Below are positions 1 through 5,573 of a stretch of 6,136 nucleotides of DNA, in pieces. Position 1 is the stretch's first letter. Every line of letters starts with the position of its first letter. A model generated the notes under the pieces. It saw nothing but the letters and a program-made list of their open reading frames with translations. It made no database searches and was not told where the DNA came from. Origin of the DNA: Methanobacteriota archaeon (GTDB taxonomy: Archaea > Halobacteriota > Methanosarcinia > Methanosarcinales > Methanosarcinaceae); assembly GCA_030837265.1 (NCBI GenBank), contig JAUPKV010000022.1, positions 1 to 6,136 on the forward strand. Reading direction: 5' to 3'. The position numbers and the translations under genes were made by a program.

Positions 1-1
1 G

Positions 2-232
2 AGAGGTAAACCATTAACAAGCTACGAAGTTATTGTGAATCTGATTGCGGCAACAACTACATCTAAAGGGCTTAAAGTTAAGTGTATGTTAGATAAGAAT
101 GAATATCCAAAAGGGATTAAAATAACGAAAGATGAAATCGAAGAATTAGGAATTATTCGTGATGAGTTTCATGGAGAATGGAACTATACATTCAAACCTA
201 GAAATAAGGACGTTACTGAAATTGTTTTGTGA
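2..232 (+). CDS. ISAzo13-type transposase, C-terminal fragment (cut by window edge)
   Basis: The frame is open from base 2 to the TGA at 230-232, giving 76 codons. Its start lies outside the window, so the GTG at 35 is an internal codon and not a start. The peptide reads RGKPLTSYEVIVNLIAATTT, then a segment with GLKVKCMLD, EYPKGIKIT and EWNYTFKPR. From memory this matches the C-terminal end of ISAzo13-family (DDE) transposases, which have SYEVI-NLI-TTT, GLKV-A-LD, YP-GIKI and WNYTI-P blocks near their ends. The catalytic triad would lie upstream and cannot be checked, so whether the element is intact is unknown. A hairpin with a short T run follows 52 bp after the stop. No terminal inverted repeat or target duplication can be identified because the other end is absent. 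The family is a recognition from sequence and could be a neighbouring DDE family. Confidence 0.75.
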   Translation, partial: RGKPLTSYEVIVNLIAATTTSKGLKVKCMLDKNEYPKGIKITKDEIEELGIIRDEFHGEWNYTFKPRNKDVTEIVL

Positions 233-283
233 CGAGTCCTTAGTCAAATTCGAACCTCTAAGTAGTCCATACTCCGAAGACTT

Positions 284-304
284 ACAGCCTTATAGGCTGT
301 TTTA
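284..304 (+). terminator. Hairpin plus T run downstream of transposase
   Basis: ACAGCCT and AGGCTGT form a perfect 7-bp stem around a 3-nt TAT loop (284-300), followed by TTTT. It lies 52 bp after the transposase stop and on its strand, so it fits a transcription terminator for the transposase transcript. The T run is short, and it could instead be a subterminal hairpin of the element. Confidence 0.45.
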
Positions 305-479
305 AACTCATACCACTTCAACAATTGGATAATTGGCGATGCTTAATTTTAAGACACGCTCTTAGATATTGGTGGAGAATCAGATATCTTAAACTCTAGT
401 GATATCTTAAGCTTGGCATTGATACTTAAGTTCCAGTGTATCCATAGGCGTAGTAGATTTCTTCAGTTCTAGCCAGGAT

Positions 480-821
480 TTACAGAAATTCTTCTATAAA
501 CTCTCTAAATAGTTCTTTGGATCTTTCAAGCCCTCGGTTTATTCCATCTATATTATCCTGGGAATATTTCGGTTTTTTTCTTACAGTGAGTGCGTCTATA
601 AGCAAATTGAATCTATCCTGTAAGCTCTTAATTTTTACAGCTCGATCGTAATTAGAATCAGATAAAACAAACTTTCCCGCATTTTCATCAAAAGTGTCTT
701 TGGCAAGCTCCAGACCTTCGTTTATCCCTTCTTTATAATCCGAATAAGCTTGATGATCCTTGCTTCTTTCGATTAAATCACTGAATCTCGTAACTGCATC
801 TTCAACCTGCTGCTTATTCAA
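480..821 (-). CDS. Hypothetical protein made of two tandem ~45-residue helical repeats
   Basis: I do not recognise this 113-residue protein. It is soluble-looking, highly charged, without signal peptide, membrane segment or cysteine, and probably all-helical. It contains two copies of one unit. Copy 1 has R12-F13, L16-I17, Y26-S27, G32-I33-N34, G36-L37-E38, K41 and F44; copy 2 has R70-F71, L74-I75, Y86-S87, G93-I94-N95, G97-L98-E99, K102 and F105. The spacing between copies is 58-61 residues, which indicates an internal duplication. The start must be the TTG at 821: a TAA lies two codons upstream and there is no internal Met. A G-rich Shine-Dalgarno-like GGGGGT sits 5 nt upstream. It has no obvious operon partner; leuB, on the same strand upstream, ends in a terminator. 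Whether it is an orphan Methanosarcina-type gene or linked to the adjacent transposase cannot be told here. Confidence 0.7.
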   Translation of the reverse strand: MNKQQVEDAVTRFSDLIERSKDHQAYSDYKEGINEGLELAKDTFDENAGKFVLSDSNYDRAVKIKSLQDRFNLLIDALTVRKKPKYSQDNIDGINRGLERSKELFREFIEEFL

Positions 822-854
822 GTTTTACCCCCTACCTCAAAGCAAAAAGGATGA

Positions 855-863
855 TTATATAAA
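855..863 (-). promoter_or_regulatory. TATA box candidate for the 113-residue gene
   Basis: On the minus strand this reads TTTATATAA, a good match to the archaeal TATA consensus. It is centred about 38 nt upstream of the TTG start, so initiation about 25 nt downstream would leave a leader of roughly 13 nt that could still hold the G-rich ribosome site. A second AT-rich candidate (TATATAATA) lies on the same strand around 923-932. Confidence 0.4.
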
Positions 864-971
864 TAAAAAGAAGCTGTGCCACTTACTAAAACGAATACTT
901 ATTTGACTACTTAATTTACTCTATTATTATATATCCAATTTTGCGTCAGTTCATAATTTTGCTTGTTGATC

Positions 972-1018
972 CAAAAAAAGAAAATATAAAAAAAGAGAGG
1001 TATGAATCAACCTTCTCT
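972..1018 (-). terminator. Terminator of the leuD-leuB transcript
   Basis: Read on the minus strand, AGAGAAGG and CCTCTCT pair (7 bp with one bulged A; plus-strand arms 994-1000 and 1011-1018) around a 10-nt loop. Two long T runs separated by TATATTTTC follow (993 down to 972). The hairpin starts about 13 nt after the leuB stop. Hairpin plus T tract on the coding strand supports termination here; archaeal termination depends mainly on the T-rich part. Confidence 0.6.
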
Positions 1019-1031
1019 TATCCTTCCATTA

Positions 1032-2159
1032 CTATCCTTCTCTAACTATCCTTGCGATATCGTCCCCGACGTCGGATGTGCTGCTCTGGCCGTCCATGTC
1101 ATAGGTTTTTACTTTGCCGTCAAGGATATTTTGCTGGATTGCATCGACTATGGTGTTTGCTGCTTCTTTTTCTCCCAGCTGCTCAATGAGCATGGCACCT
1201 GCCCAGATTGTGGCAATCGGATTGACCTTATTCTGGCCCTTATATTTCGGGGCTGAGCCGTGGATAGGCTCAAACATACTTGTACCCTTCGGGTTGATGT
1301 TTCCGCCCGGAGCAAGGCCAAGACCTCCCTGTATCATTGCCCCGAGATCGGTTATTATATCTCCGAACATGTTCGGAGTGACGACCACATCGAACCATTC
1401 GGGATTTTTCACAAACCACATGGTTATGGCATCAACGAAGTTAAAGTCCGTATTAACATCCGGGTGCTTCCCGGCAACTGCATTGAATTCTTCTCTCCAG
1501 AAACCGTATATGTCTGAAAGGACATTTGCCTTGTCCACTGACGAGACATGTTTTTTCCGGTTTTCAGCCAGGTCGAAAGCATACTCAATAACCCTCTTTG
1601 TGCCTTCTTTGGAGATGAGGCCGATTTGATAACCTATTTCTTCACTATCGGTCTCTATATCAAGGCCGAATTTTGCCGAAAAGATTGTTCTTTTTACTTC
1701 AAGAAGGTTCTTGCTCTCTCCTCTCTTTGCCCTGCCGCCGATTCCGATATAGAAGTCTTCGGTATTTTCCCTAACAACCACGAAATCTATATCTTTTGAG
1801 CTTTTGTCTTTGAGCGGAGTCCAGACTCCGTCGAGAAGTTTTATCGGGCGGAGGTTTATGTACTGGTCGAAGTAAAAACGTGCAGCTAATAAAATTCCCT
1901 TTTCAAGAATTCCCGGGGCAATCCTCGGGTCTCCGATAGAGCCGAGGTAAATGGCAGGGTAGCCTGATAATTCCTTTAAAGTATTTTCGGAAATCAGTTC
2001 CCCCGTTTCAAGGTAATGGTCTGCTCCATTCGGATATTCAATCCATTCTACATCAAAACCGAATCTTTCGCCTGCTGCATCTATGACTTTTCTGCCTTCG
2101 GCGATAATTTCTGGTCCTATCCCGTCTCCCGGGAGGACCGGAACCTTATACTGCGTCAT
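1032..2159 (-). CDS. leuB: 3-isopropylmalate dehydrogenase (beta-decarboxylating dehydrogenase family)
   Basis: A 375-residue cytoplasmic enzyme predicted to oxidise and decarboxylate 3-isopropylmalate to 2-oxoisocaproate in leucine synthesis. Visible family features: GDGIGPE at 11-17; substrate arginines R94, R104 (in NLRP) and R130 (VVREN); Y137; SVDKAN with K210; D243; metal aspartates D267 and D271 in FGDIITD; and the cofactor loop [10 protein letters not shown] from 300. L90-L91, four residues before R94, match the hydrophobic pair that holds the isopropyl group in Thermus LeuB, and the Ser/Asn of isocitrate dehydrogenase is absent. K305-Y306 replace the NAD-selecting Asp-Ile of LeuB, so NADP use is possible. 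The FDQYINLRP segment also recalls malate/tartrate dehydrogenases. The ATG at 2159 is chosen over an in-frame upstream start because AAGGAG lies 7 nt before it and the protein then begins at the family's usual point. It follows leuD by 89 bp. Homoisocitrate dehydrogenase (AksF) is the main alternative. Confidence 0.85.
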   Translation of the reverse strand: MTQYKVPVLPGDGIGPEIIAEGRKVIDAAGERFGFDVEWIEYPNGADHYLETGELISENTLKELSGYPAIYLGSIGDPRIAPGILEKGILLAARFYFDQYINLRPIKLLDGVWTPLKDKSSKDIDFVVVRENTEDFYIGIGGRAKRGESKNLLEVKRTIFSAKFGLDIETDSEEIGYQIGLISKEGTKRVIEYAFDLAENRKKHVSSVDKANVLSDIYGFWREEFNAVAGKHPDVNTDFNFVDAITMWFVKNPEWFDVVVTPNMFGDIITDLGAMIQGGLGLAPGGNINPKGTSMFEPIHGSAPKYKGQNKVNPIATIWAGAMLIEQLGEKEAANTIVDAIQQNILDGKVKTYDMDGQSSTSDVGDDIARIVREG

Positions 2160-2166
2160 ATTTATA

Positions 2167-2172
2167 CTCCTT
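2167..2172 (-). promoter_or_regulatory. Shine-Dalgarno site fixing the leuB start
   Basis: AAGGAG on the minus strand, 7 nt before the ATG at 2159. This favours that start over the longer in-frame reading that begins at 2213, which would add 18 residues not typical of the family. Confidence 0.75.
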
Positions 2173-2228
2173 GAATGTACGGCAAAATGCCTATTTTCTG
2201 TAAGAGATTTCAAAAGTGAACAGATTTC

Positions 2229-2244
2229 AAGGGATCGATCCCTT
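2229..2244. repeat. Perfect 16-bp palindrome between leuD and leuB
   Basis: AAGGGATCGATCCCTT is its own reverse complement and begins 4 nt after the leuD stop. In the transcript it can fold as a 6-bp stem with a UCGA loop. No T run follows on the coding strand, so it is not an ordinary terminator; a processing or 3'-end protecting hairpin, or a protein site, is possible. Confidence 0.55.
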
Positions 2245-2248
2245 TGCT

Positions 2249-2743
2249 TCAGCCTTTTGAGACTATTTTTCTGGCATACTCTATAAGCCCTCCCTCATTT
2301 ACGATCTCACGAACGAAATCGGGAAGCGGGGTTGCCTGGTAGGTTTCTTTTTTCGTAATATTTTGAATAACTCCTGTTGCAAGGTCTACTTCAAGCTCAT
2401 CTCCGTCATCAATCTTATCAGTGTCCGGACATTCAAGCACAGGGACCCCGATATTTATTGCGTTCCTGAAAAAGATCCTTGCAAAAGACTTTGCAATTAC
2501 ACAGGCTACCTTTGATCCCTTCAATGCGAGGGGGGCATGTTCGCGCGAAGAACCGCAGCCAAAATTGCTTCCGGCGACCACGATATCATTCTCGTGAACA
2601 TTTTTTGCAAACTCAGGGCGCACACCTTCAAATGTGTACTTTGACAGCTCACCGGGAGTGTTGAAAATAAGGTACCTTCCGGGAATTACTGCATCCGTGT
2701 CCACGTCATCTCCAAATTTCCAAGCTCTTCCTTTCATATACAT
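2249..2743 (-). CDS. leuD: 3-isopropylmalate dehydratase (isomerase) small subunit
   Basis: A 164-residue swivel-domain subunit, the usual size for free-standing archaeal LeuD-type proteins. It pairs with a large [4Fe-4S] subunit (LeuC, not in this window) to interconvert 2- and 3-isopropylmalate. Signature segments: [17 protein letters not shown] at 9-25, [14 protein letters not shown] at 58-71, and [16 protein letters not shown] at 84-99. The substrate-recognition loop reads Y24-L25-I26-F27; homoaconitase small subunits of methanogens have Arg in the third position (YLRT), while isopropylmalate isomerases have a hydrophobic residue, so leucine synthesis is favoured over coenzyme B synthesis (AksE). 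It is the first gene of the pair, with leuB 89 bp downstream. The start is ATG 2743 or the ATG two codons later (2737). Neither has a strong ribosome site; GGG is spaced better for the second. Confidence 0.9.
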   Translation of the reverse strand: MYMKGRAWKFGDDVDTDAVIPGRYLIFNTPGELSKYTFEGVRPEFAKNVHENDIVVAGSNFGCGSSREHAPLALKGSKVACVIAKSFARIFFRNAINIGVPVLECPDTDKIDDGDELEVDLATGVIQNITKKETYQATPLPDFVREIVNEGGLIEYARKIVSKG

Positions 2744-2829
2744 AACCCGTGGTTTGTTTCAATTGTATTACTAATGATTAAAGCTTACAGCCGTAATCAG
2801 CTGTTTGTAGGGTTGAAGTATCAAGCTAG

Positions 2830-2837
2830 TATTTAAA
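2830..2837 (-). promoter_or_regulatory. TATA box candidate for leuD-leuB
   Basis: On the minus strand this reads TTTAAATA, preceded by an A-rich GAAAATTA that could serve as the TFB recognition element. Initiation about 25 nt downstream would leave a leader of about 65 nt before leuD. That leader contains a short ACAGC/GCTGT dyad (plus-strand 2787-2791 and 2800-2804). Confidence 0.5.
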
Positions 2838-2852
2838 TAATTTTCTGACAGG

Positions 2853-2876
2853 ACCTTGTAGCAAAGACTGCAAGGT
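2853..2876. promoter_or_regulatory. Dyad upstream of the leuD TATA box (operator candidate)
   Basis: ACCTTGTAG (2853-2861) and CTGCAAGGT (2868-2876) form a 9-bp inverted repeat with one T-G imperfection and a 6-nt centre. The outer ACCTTG/CAAGGT arms are perfect. It lies 15 bp upstream of the TATA box, a usual place for an archaeal activator site. The protein that would bind it is unknown; a terminator for the preceding isf gene is less likely because no T run follows on that strand. Confidence 0.4.
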
Positions 2877-3005
2877 AAAATAAATAGTATTTTGAAAATT
2901 TTCACTTAATTACTATATCATACAGTTTAGTTTTAGAATTTTCCAGTTCTGCATCCCCTCTTTGTTAGCCCAAAAATACTAATAAACTTATAATGCCAGT
3001 TAAAG

Positions 3006-3581
3006 TTACGCATTGAGCTTTTTCAACAGCCACGCCATGTTCTGGCCCAGAGTTTCCATTGTTTTAATTCCCTCTTCATCTTTTTCAACATCTTGTTCGG
3101 CAAGCCCTATCCCTACATTCCAGTAATTGGACCCCGGGATGATCATCTGGGTTATTGTAAATAAATGGTTAATCGAATCAAATGCATGAATCGATCCAGC
3201 TCTTCTTACTGCAACAACGGCTGCTCCTACTTTACGCTTGAACAGCCCGCCATTTGCTCCAGCGACAAATCCTGCTCTGTCGATAAGAGCTTTTACCTCA
3301 GGTGTAAGGTCTGCAAAATAGGTCGGTGAAGCGAGAATTATACCATCGGCTTCAACCATCTTTTCTATACAGTCGTTTACAATGTCATTATCAATTACGC
3401 ATTTTTTGTTTTTGTTTTCAAAACATTTCATACAGGCAATACAGCCATGGATACTTTTTCCGCCGATATGTACGGTTTCAGTTTCTATACCTTCTTTTTC
3501 CAATTCCCCAAGAACATGCTTTATTAGAGCGGCTGTATTTCCTTCCTTGCGTGGACTTCCGTTAAATGCAACAACTTTCAT
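3006..3581 (-). CDS. Iron-sulfur flavoprotein, Isf family (CX2CX2CX7C variant)
   Basis: A 191-residue flavodoxin-fold protein predicted to bind FMN and one [4Fe-4S] cluster, a cytoplasmic electron carrier. The N-terminal FMN phosphate loop is [10 protein letters not shown] at 7-16. The compact cluster motif is C47-X2-C50-X2-C53-X7-C61. A second flavin contact region is [19 protein letters not shown], near 84-102. The family was characterised in Methanosarcina thermophila, where Isf takes electrons from ferredoxin and can reduce O2 and H2O2. The ATG at 3581 is preferred over the in-frame TTG at 3596 because the family starts at [11 protein letters not shown]; a GGGG lies 11 nt upstream, so the ribosome site is weak. 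It follows the flavoredoxin gene by 21 bp and is probably translated from the same message. The last cysteine spacing is 7 residues, against 5 in the paralogue at 4902. An NADPH-dependent FMN reductase-like role is the alternative. Confidence 0.85.
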   Translation of the reverse strand: MKVVAFNGSPRKEGNTAALIKHVLGELEKEGIETETVHIGGKSIHGCIACMKCFENKNKKCVIDNDIVNDCIEKMVEADGIILASPTYFADLTPEVKALIDRAGFVAGANGGLFKRKVGAAVVAVRRAGSIHAFDSINHLFTITQMIIPGSNYWNVGIGLAEQDVEKDEEGIKTMETLGQNMAWLLKKLNA

Positions 3582-3602
3582 GTATGTTTTCCCCAAATTA
3601 TC

Positions 3603-4187
3603 TCATTTTTCAGGTTTTTTCTTCTTTATCTCTTCAAACCCTGTTTTCCAGGCTGCCCCTTTATAGTCACCTACTGTCCAGTAGCTGTTATCCGGCATGG
3701 TTAAAAGAAGAGGCCTCATTTTTTCGATATCAAGTCTTCCCTCTGTCAGATATTCCTCTTCCGAATAGGCTGCGAGGATTTCCCCTACAAAAAGATAGTG
3801 TGTTGGAAATTCCATTGTTTCCACAAGCCCACACTCGAGATTTAAAGAGCATTCCCTTATCATTGGTGCGGCTTCAAATTTTCCGTAAAAAACTTCAAAG
3901 ATTTTTGACTTATCTTCTTTTCTTCCGGAAACTATACCGCAATAATCGGTTACTTTCATCATATCCGCTGTAGGGAAATTGACACTGAAACCCCCATTTT
4001 CAATAATTCCTTTGACAGTATAATGGTTTTTATTGATGCCTATACATATATAAGGCGGGTTTCCATTTACCCTTGAAATCCATCCAACAGCCATGAAATT
4101 AGCTTTCTCCTCAACCTGTGTCCCCACAAGAGTCACTGGCATGGGATAAACAAACACATTATTTCCTATCGTGATCTTTTCTCCCAA
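3603..4187 (-). CDS. Flavoredoxin / flavin reductase-like FMN-binding protein
   Basis: A 194-residue protein of the flavin reductase-like domain, closest in look to flavoredoxins (as in Desulfovibrio gigas), which bind FMN and pass electrons in the cytoplasm. Recognisable blocks are YPMPVTLVGT at 14-23, NFMAVGWISRVN at 30-41, the HYTVKGI and FSVNFP region at 55-72, and DYCGIVSGRKEDKSK at 81-95, a motif typical of this subgroup. The start is taken as TTG 4187: a TAA lies seven codons upstream, the first internal ATG (M16) would cut into the conserved VYPMP segment, and an AGGGGAT sequence lies 6 nt before the TTG. It is followed by the Isf gene after 21 bp, and preceded by the nitroreductase gene 105 bp away. 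No strong TATA box is visible in that 105-bp gap, so it may be read from the nitroreductase promoter. Its physiological substrate cannot be read from sequence. Confidence 0.85.
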   Translation of the reverse strand: MGEKITIGNNVFVYPMPVTLVGTQVEEKANFMAVGWISRVNGNPPYICIGINKNHYTVKGIIENGGFSVNFPTADMMKVTDYCGIVSGRKEDKSKIFEVFYGKFEAAPMIRECSLNLECGLVETMEFPTHYLFVGEILAAYSEEEYLTEGRLDIEKMRPLLLTMPDNSYWTVGDYKGAAWKTGFEEIKKKKPEK

Positions 4188-4208
4188 TATTCCATCCCCT
4201 ATTCTTTA

Positions 4209-4237
4209 CAGCTTTTTAAGAACCTGAATTAAAGCTG
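4209..4237. repeat. 7-bp inverted repeat before the flavoredoxin gene
   Basis: CAGCTTT (4209-4215) and AAAGCTG (4231-4237) are exact inverted copies separated by 15 nt. They end about 20 nt upstream of the flavoredoxin TTG start. On the coding strand no T run follows, so this is more likely a leader hairpin or a binding site than a terminator. It may be chance. Confidence 0.35.
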
Positions 4238-4253
4238 AAAATAACATCGTTTA

Positions 4254-4302
4254 TTATCTCTCAGCAACTACTCTTCCTTTATCTCTCAGCAACTACTCTT
4301 CC
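4254..4302. repeat. 25-bp tandem duplication across the nitroreductase stop codon
   Basis: Bases 4254-4277 recur exactly at 4279-4302 (24 identical bases, period 25). The copy at 4279-4302 contains the nitroreductase TAG (4293-4295). The other copy lies just downstream in the untranslated region and so carries a second, unused version of the gene's last codons. It looks like a recent slippage or small duplication. Confidence 0.95.
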
Positions 4303-4817
4303 CTTTTCCTGTAGGTATTATAGTACACTTTTTTCCTATCAAACCTGTCCTGCGGACCTGGCTCCTGGTCAGGGTAACCTACAGGTACGAGGGCCAGAGG
4401 GATTACATTTTCAGGCAATCCGAAAGCTTTCCGGAAACCCTCAACTCTGTCTTTGATGGGATAGATTCCGGTCCAGACCGCTCCGAGTCCGCAAGCATGG
4501 GCTGCAAGCAGCAGGTTTTGAGTGGCTGCCGAGCAGTCCTGCACCCAGTATCCGGGAACTTTCTCAAGAGTCATATCTCCACAGACAAGGATCGCAAGGG
4601 GCGCTTCCCTGCACATTCCGGCGTAGGGGCTAAAGGTAGGAATTTTTTCGAGCATCTTTCTGTCATCGATAACAATGAAGACCCATGGCTGGGCATTGAC
4701 TGCAGATGGGGCGCTCATTGCAGCCCGGAGCAACTCGGTAACAAGCTCCCTGGGAACGGGTCTGTCCGTATATTTTCGAATGCTTCTCCGGGTATGAATT
4801 GCTTCAATTGTGTCCAT
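4293..4817 (-). CDS. Nitroreductase-family FMN-dependent oxidoreductase
   Basis: A 174-residue nitroreductase-fold protein, in the short size class of the family, normally a homodimer that binds FMN at the subunit interface and uses NAD(P)H or another donor. Motifs: the N-terminal IHTRRSIRKY at 7-16 (FMN phosphate and ribityl contacts), SAPSAVNAQPW at 35-45, and GLGAVWTGIYP at 110-120. The true substrate is not predictable; family members act on nitro compounds, quinones, flavins or halogenated substrates. The ATG at 4817 is preferred over the in-frame TTG at 4844 because GAGG lies 6 nt before it and MDTIEAIHTRRSIR is the normal family start. It sits between an Isf gene (84 bp upstream, with a likely terminator between) and the flavoredoxin gene (105 bp downstream). 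Its 3' end lies within a 25-bp tandem duplication, which does not alter the reading frame. Confidence 0.9.
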   Translation of the reverse strand: MDTIEAIHTRRSIRKYTDRPVPRELVTELLRAAMSAPSAVNAQPWVFIVIDDRKMLEKIPTFSPYAGMCREAPLAILVCGDMTLEKVPGYWVQDCSAATQNLLLAAHACGLGAVWTGIYPIKDRVEGFRKAFGLPENVIPLALVPVGYPDQEPGPQDRFDRKKVYYNTYRKREE

Positions 4818-4842
4818 GCTATGCCTCGTTTCTTTTCCGAAC

Positions 4843-4876
4843 AAAAATAAAGCCGGAAGACCTGCATATGGCCTTC
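4843..4876 (-). terminator. Hairpin and T-rich tract after the first isf gene
   Basis: On the minus strand GAAGGCC and GGTCTTC pair (7 bp with one G-U; plus-strand arms 4856-4862 and 4870-4876) around a 7-nt loop, followed by CGGCTTTATTTTTG. It lies 25 nt after the isf stop codon and 26 nt before the nitroreductase start. It would largely separate the two genes, implying a separate nitroreductase promoter or read-through. Confidence 0.5.
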
Positions 4877-4901
4877 TCTTGAATTTGATTTTTTATTTTA
4901 A

Positions 4902-5459
4902 TCACTTAAACAGGTTAAGTCCTGTATTCTTTGCTTTCAACATAAGTTCGGCATTATCCTTGACTTCCCCCGGAGCGTGATATCCCGCTGCAATGAGAGT
5001 ATCTTTTACATCCATTCCTGCAAATCGTGTAAATTGACCTTCGAATTCTCCAAAAACCCCCTTATAAGCTGTCGGGTCAGGCATACCCTGAGCTCCTACA
5101 ATTACTGCTTTTTTTCCAACTGGCAAGCGCGGGGAAAAATCAGCATTTACAAGAGAATAGCAGCGGTCCAGGAAAAGCCTCATCTGGCCTGTAAACTGGC
5201 CAAAGTAAATCGGGGATCCAAAGACTATACCATCCGCTTTTGCCATTTCGTCGAATAGTTCTGTAAGGTCGTCTTTAAATTTGCATTTATCACTGGTCTT
5301 ACAATAACCACACCCCTGGCAGCCTCTATAAGTCATCTCGTTAAGGAGAAAACTCCGGGTCTCTGCTCCTGCTTCAGCTGCTCCGTCAAGAATCTGCCGG
5401 ACAAGAGTATTTGTGTTTCCGTTTTTGCGGGGACTTCCTACAATACCTATTACTTTCAT
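4902..5459 (-). CDS. Iron-sulfur flavoprotein, Isf family (CX2CX2CX5C)
   Basis: A 185-residue cytoplasmic FMN and [4Fe-4S] protein of the flavodoxin fold. The FMN phosphate loop is VGSPRKNGNT at 7-16. The cysteines are C47-X2-C50-X2-C53-X5-C59, exactly the compact pattern described for Methanosarcina thermophila Isf. GSPIYFGQFTGQMRLFLDR near 81-99 is the second flavin region. Family members take electrons from ferredoxin and have been shown to reduce O2 and H2O2, so oxygen protection is a reasonable but inferred role. The open frame continues upstream to 5606, but the extra 49 residues are not family-like. ATG 5459 gives the standard MKVIGIVGSPR start, with AAGAGG 9 nt upstream. It is divergent from the HxlR remnant at 5622, which may once have regulated it. 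It differs from the paralogue at 3006 in cysteine spacing and in the C-terminal half, so this is not a recent duplication. Confidence 0.88.
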   Translation of the reverse strand: MKVIGIVGSPRKNGNTNTLVRQILDGAAEAGAETRSFLLNEMTYRGCQGCGYCKTSDKCKFKDDLTELFDEMAKADGIVFGSPIYFGQFTGQMRLFLDRCYSLVNADFSPRLPVGKKAVIVGAQGMPDPTAYKGVFGEFEGQFTRFAGMDVKDTLIAAGYHAPGEVKDNAELMLKAKNTGLNLFK

Positions 5460-5492
5460 TCTATCGTGCCTCTTTTTATTAAACCGAAATAA

Positions 5493-5528
5493 TCTGAGAC
5501 TTTTTTCATTCTGTTTACCGTTCTCAGA
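5493..5528. promoter_or_regulatory. Leader dyad upstream of the first isf gene
   Basis: TCTGAGA (5493-5499) and TCTCAGA (5522-5528) are exact inverted copies 22 nt apart. They fall between the TATA candidates and the isf start, so the message could fold a 7-bp stem about 33 nt before the ATG. It could equally be a protein site or chance. Confidence 0.35.
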
Positions 5529-5532
5529 CAAT

Positions 5533-5573
5533 CTGTATTTATTGATATCTATTTTACTACGACTGTATTTATA
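5533..5573 (-). promoter_or_regulatory. Twin TATA boxes for the first isf gene
   Basis: The plus-strand sequence CTGTATTTAT occurs at 5533-5542 and again at 5563-5572, exactly 30 bp apart. On the minus strand these read TCAATAAATACAG and TCTATAAATACAG. The TATAAATA at 5566-5573 is the better TATA box; it would start transcription near 5544 with a leader of about 85 nt. The second would start near 5514. Confidence 0.45.

Noticed and set aside
383..410. GATATCTTAA direct repeat (383-392 and 401-410)
   Set aside because: Short and AT-rich with an 18-bp period in only two copies; no link to an insertion end or array could be shown.
1002..1799. Several plus-strand open frames of 83-171 codons opposite leuB
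   Set aside because: They lie antisense inside a well-supported LeuB gene, have no family resemblance and reflect low stop frequency opposite its codons.
3326..3973. Plus-strand open frames of 79-135 codons opposite the second isf and flavoredoxin genes
   Set aside because: They read as Ser/Leu/Phe-rich low-complexity strings, the usual antisense shadow of Lys/Glu-rich genes, with no ribosome site.
4254..4302. CRISPR array
   Set aside because: Only two adjacent copies with a 1-bp gap and no spacer-length sequence between them; a tandem duplication explains it.
4314..4327. Near-match to GGTA-N6-TACC (GGTATTATAGTACA)
   Set aside because: It has one mismatch and lies inside the nitroreductase coding sequence, so it is not a credible operator.
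4497..5258. Plus-strand open frames opposite the nitroreductase and first isf genes
   Set aside because: The opposite strand carries clear conserved proteins and these frames show no recognisable domain.
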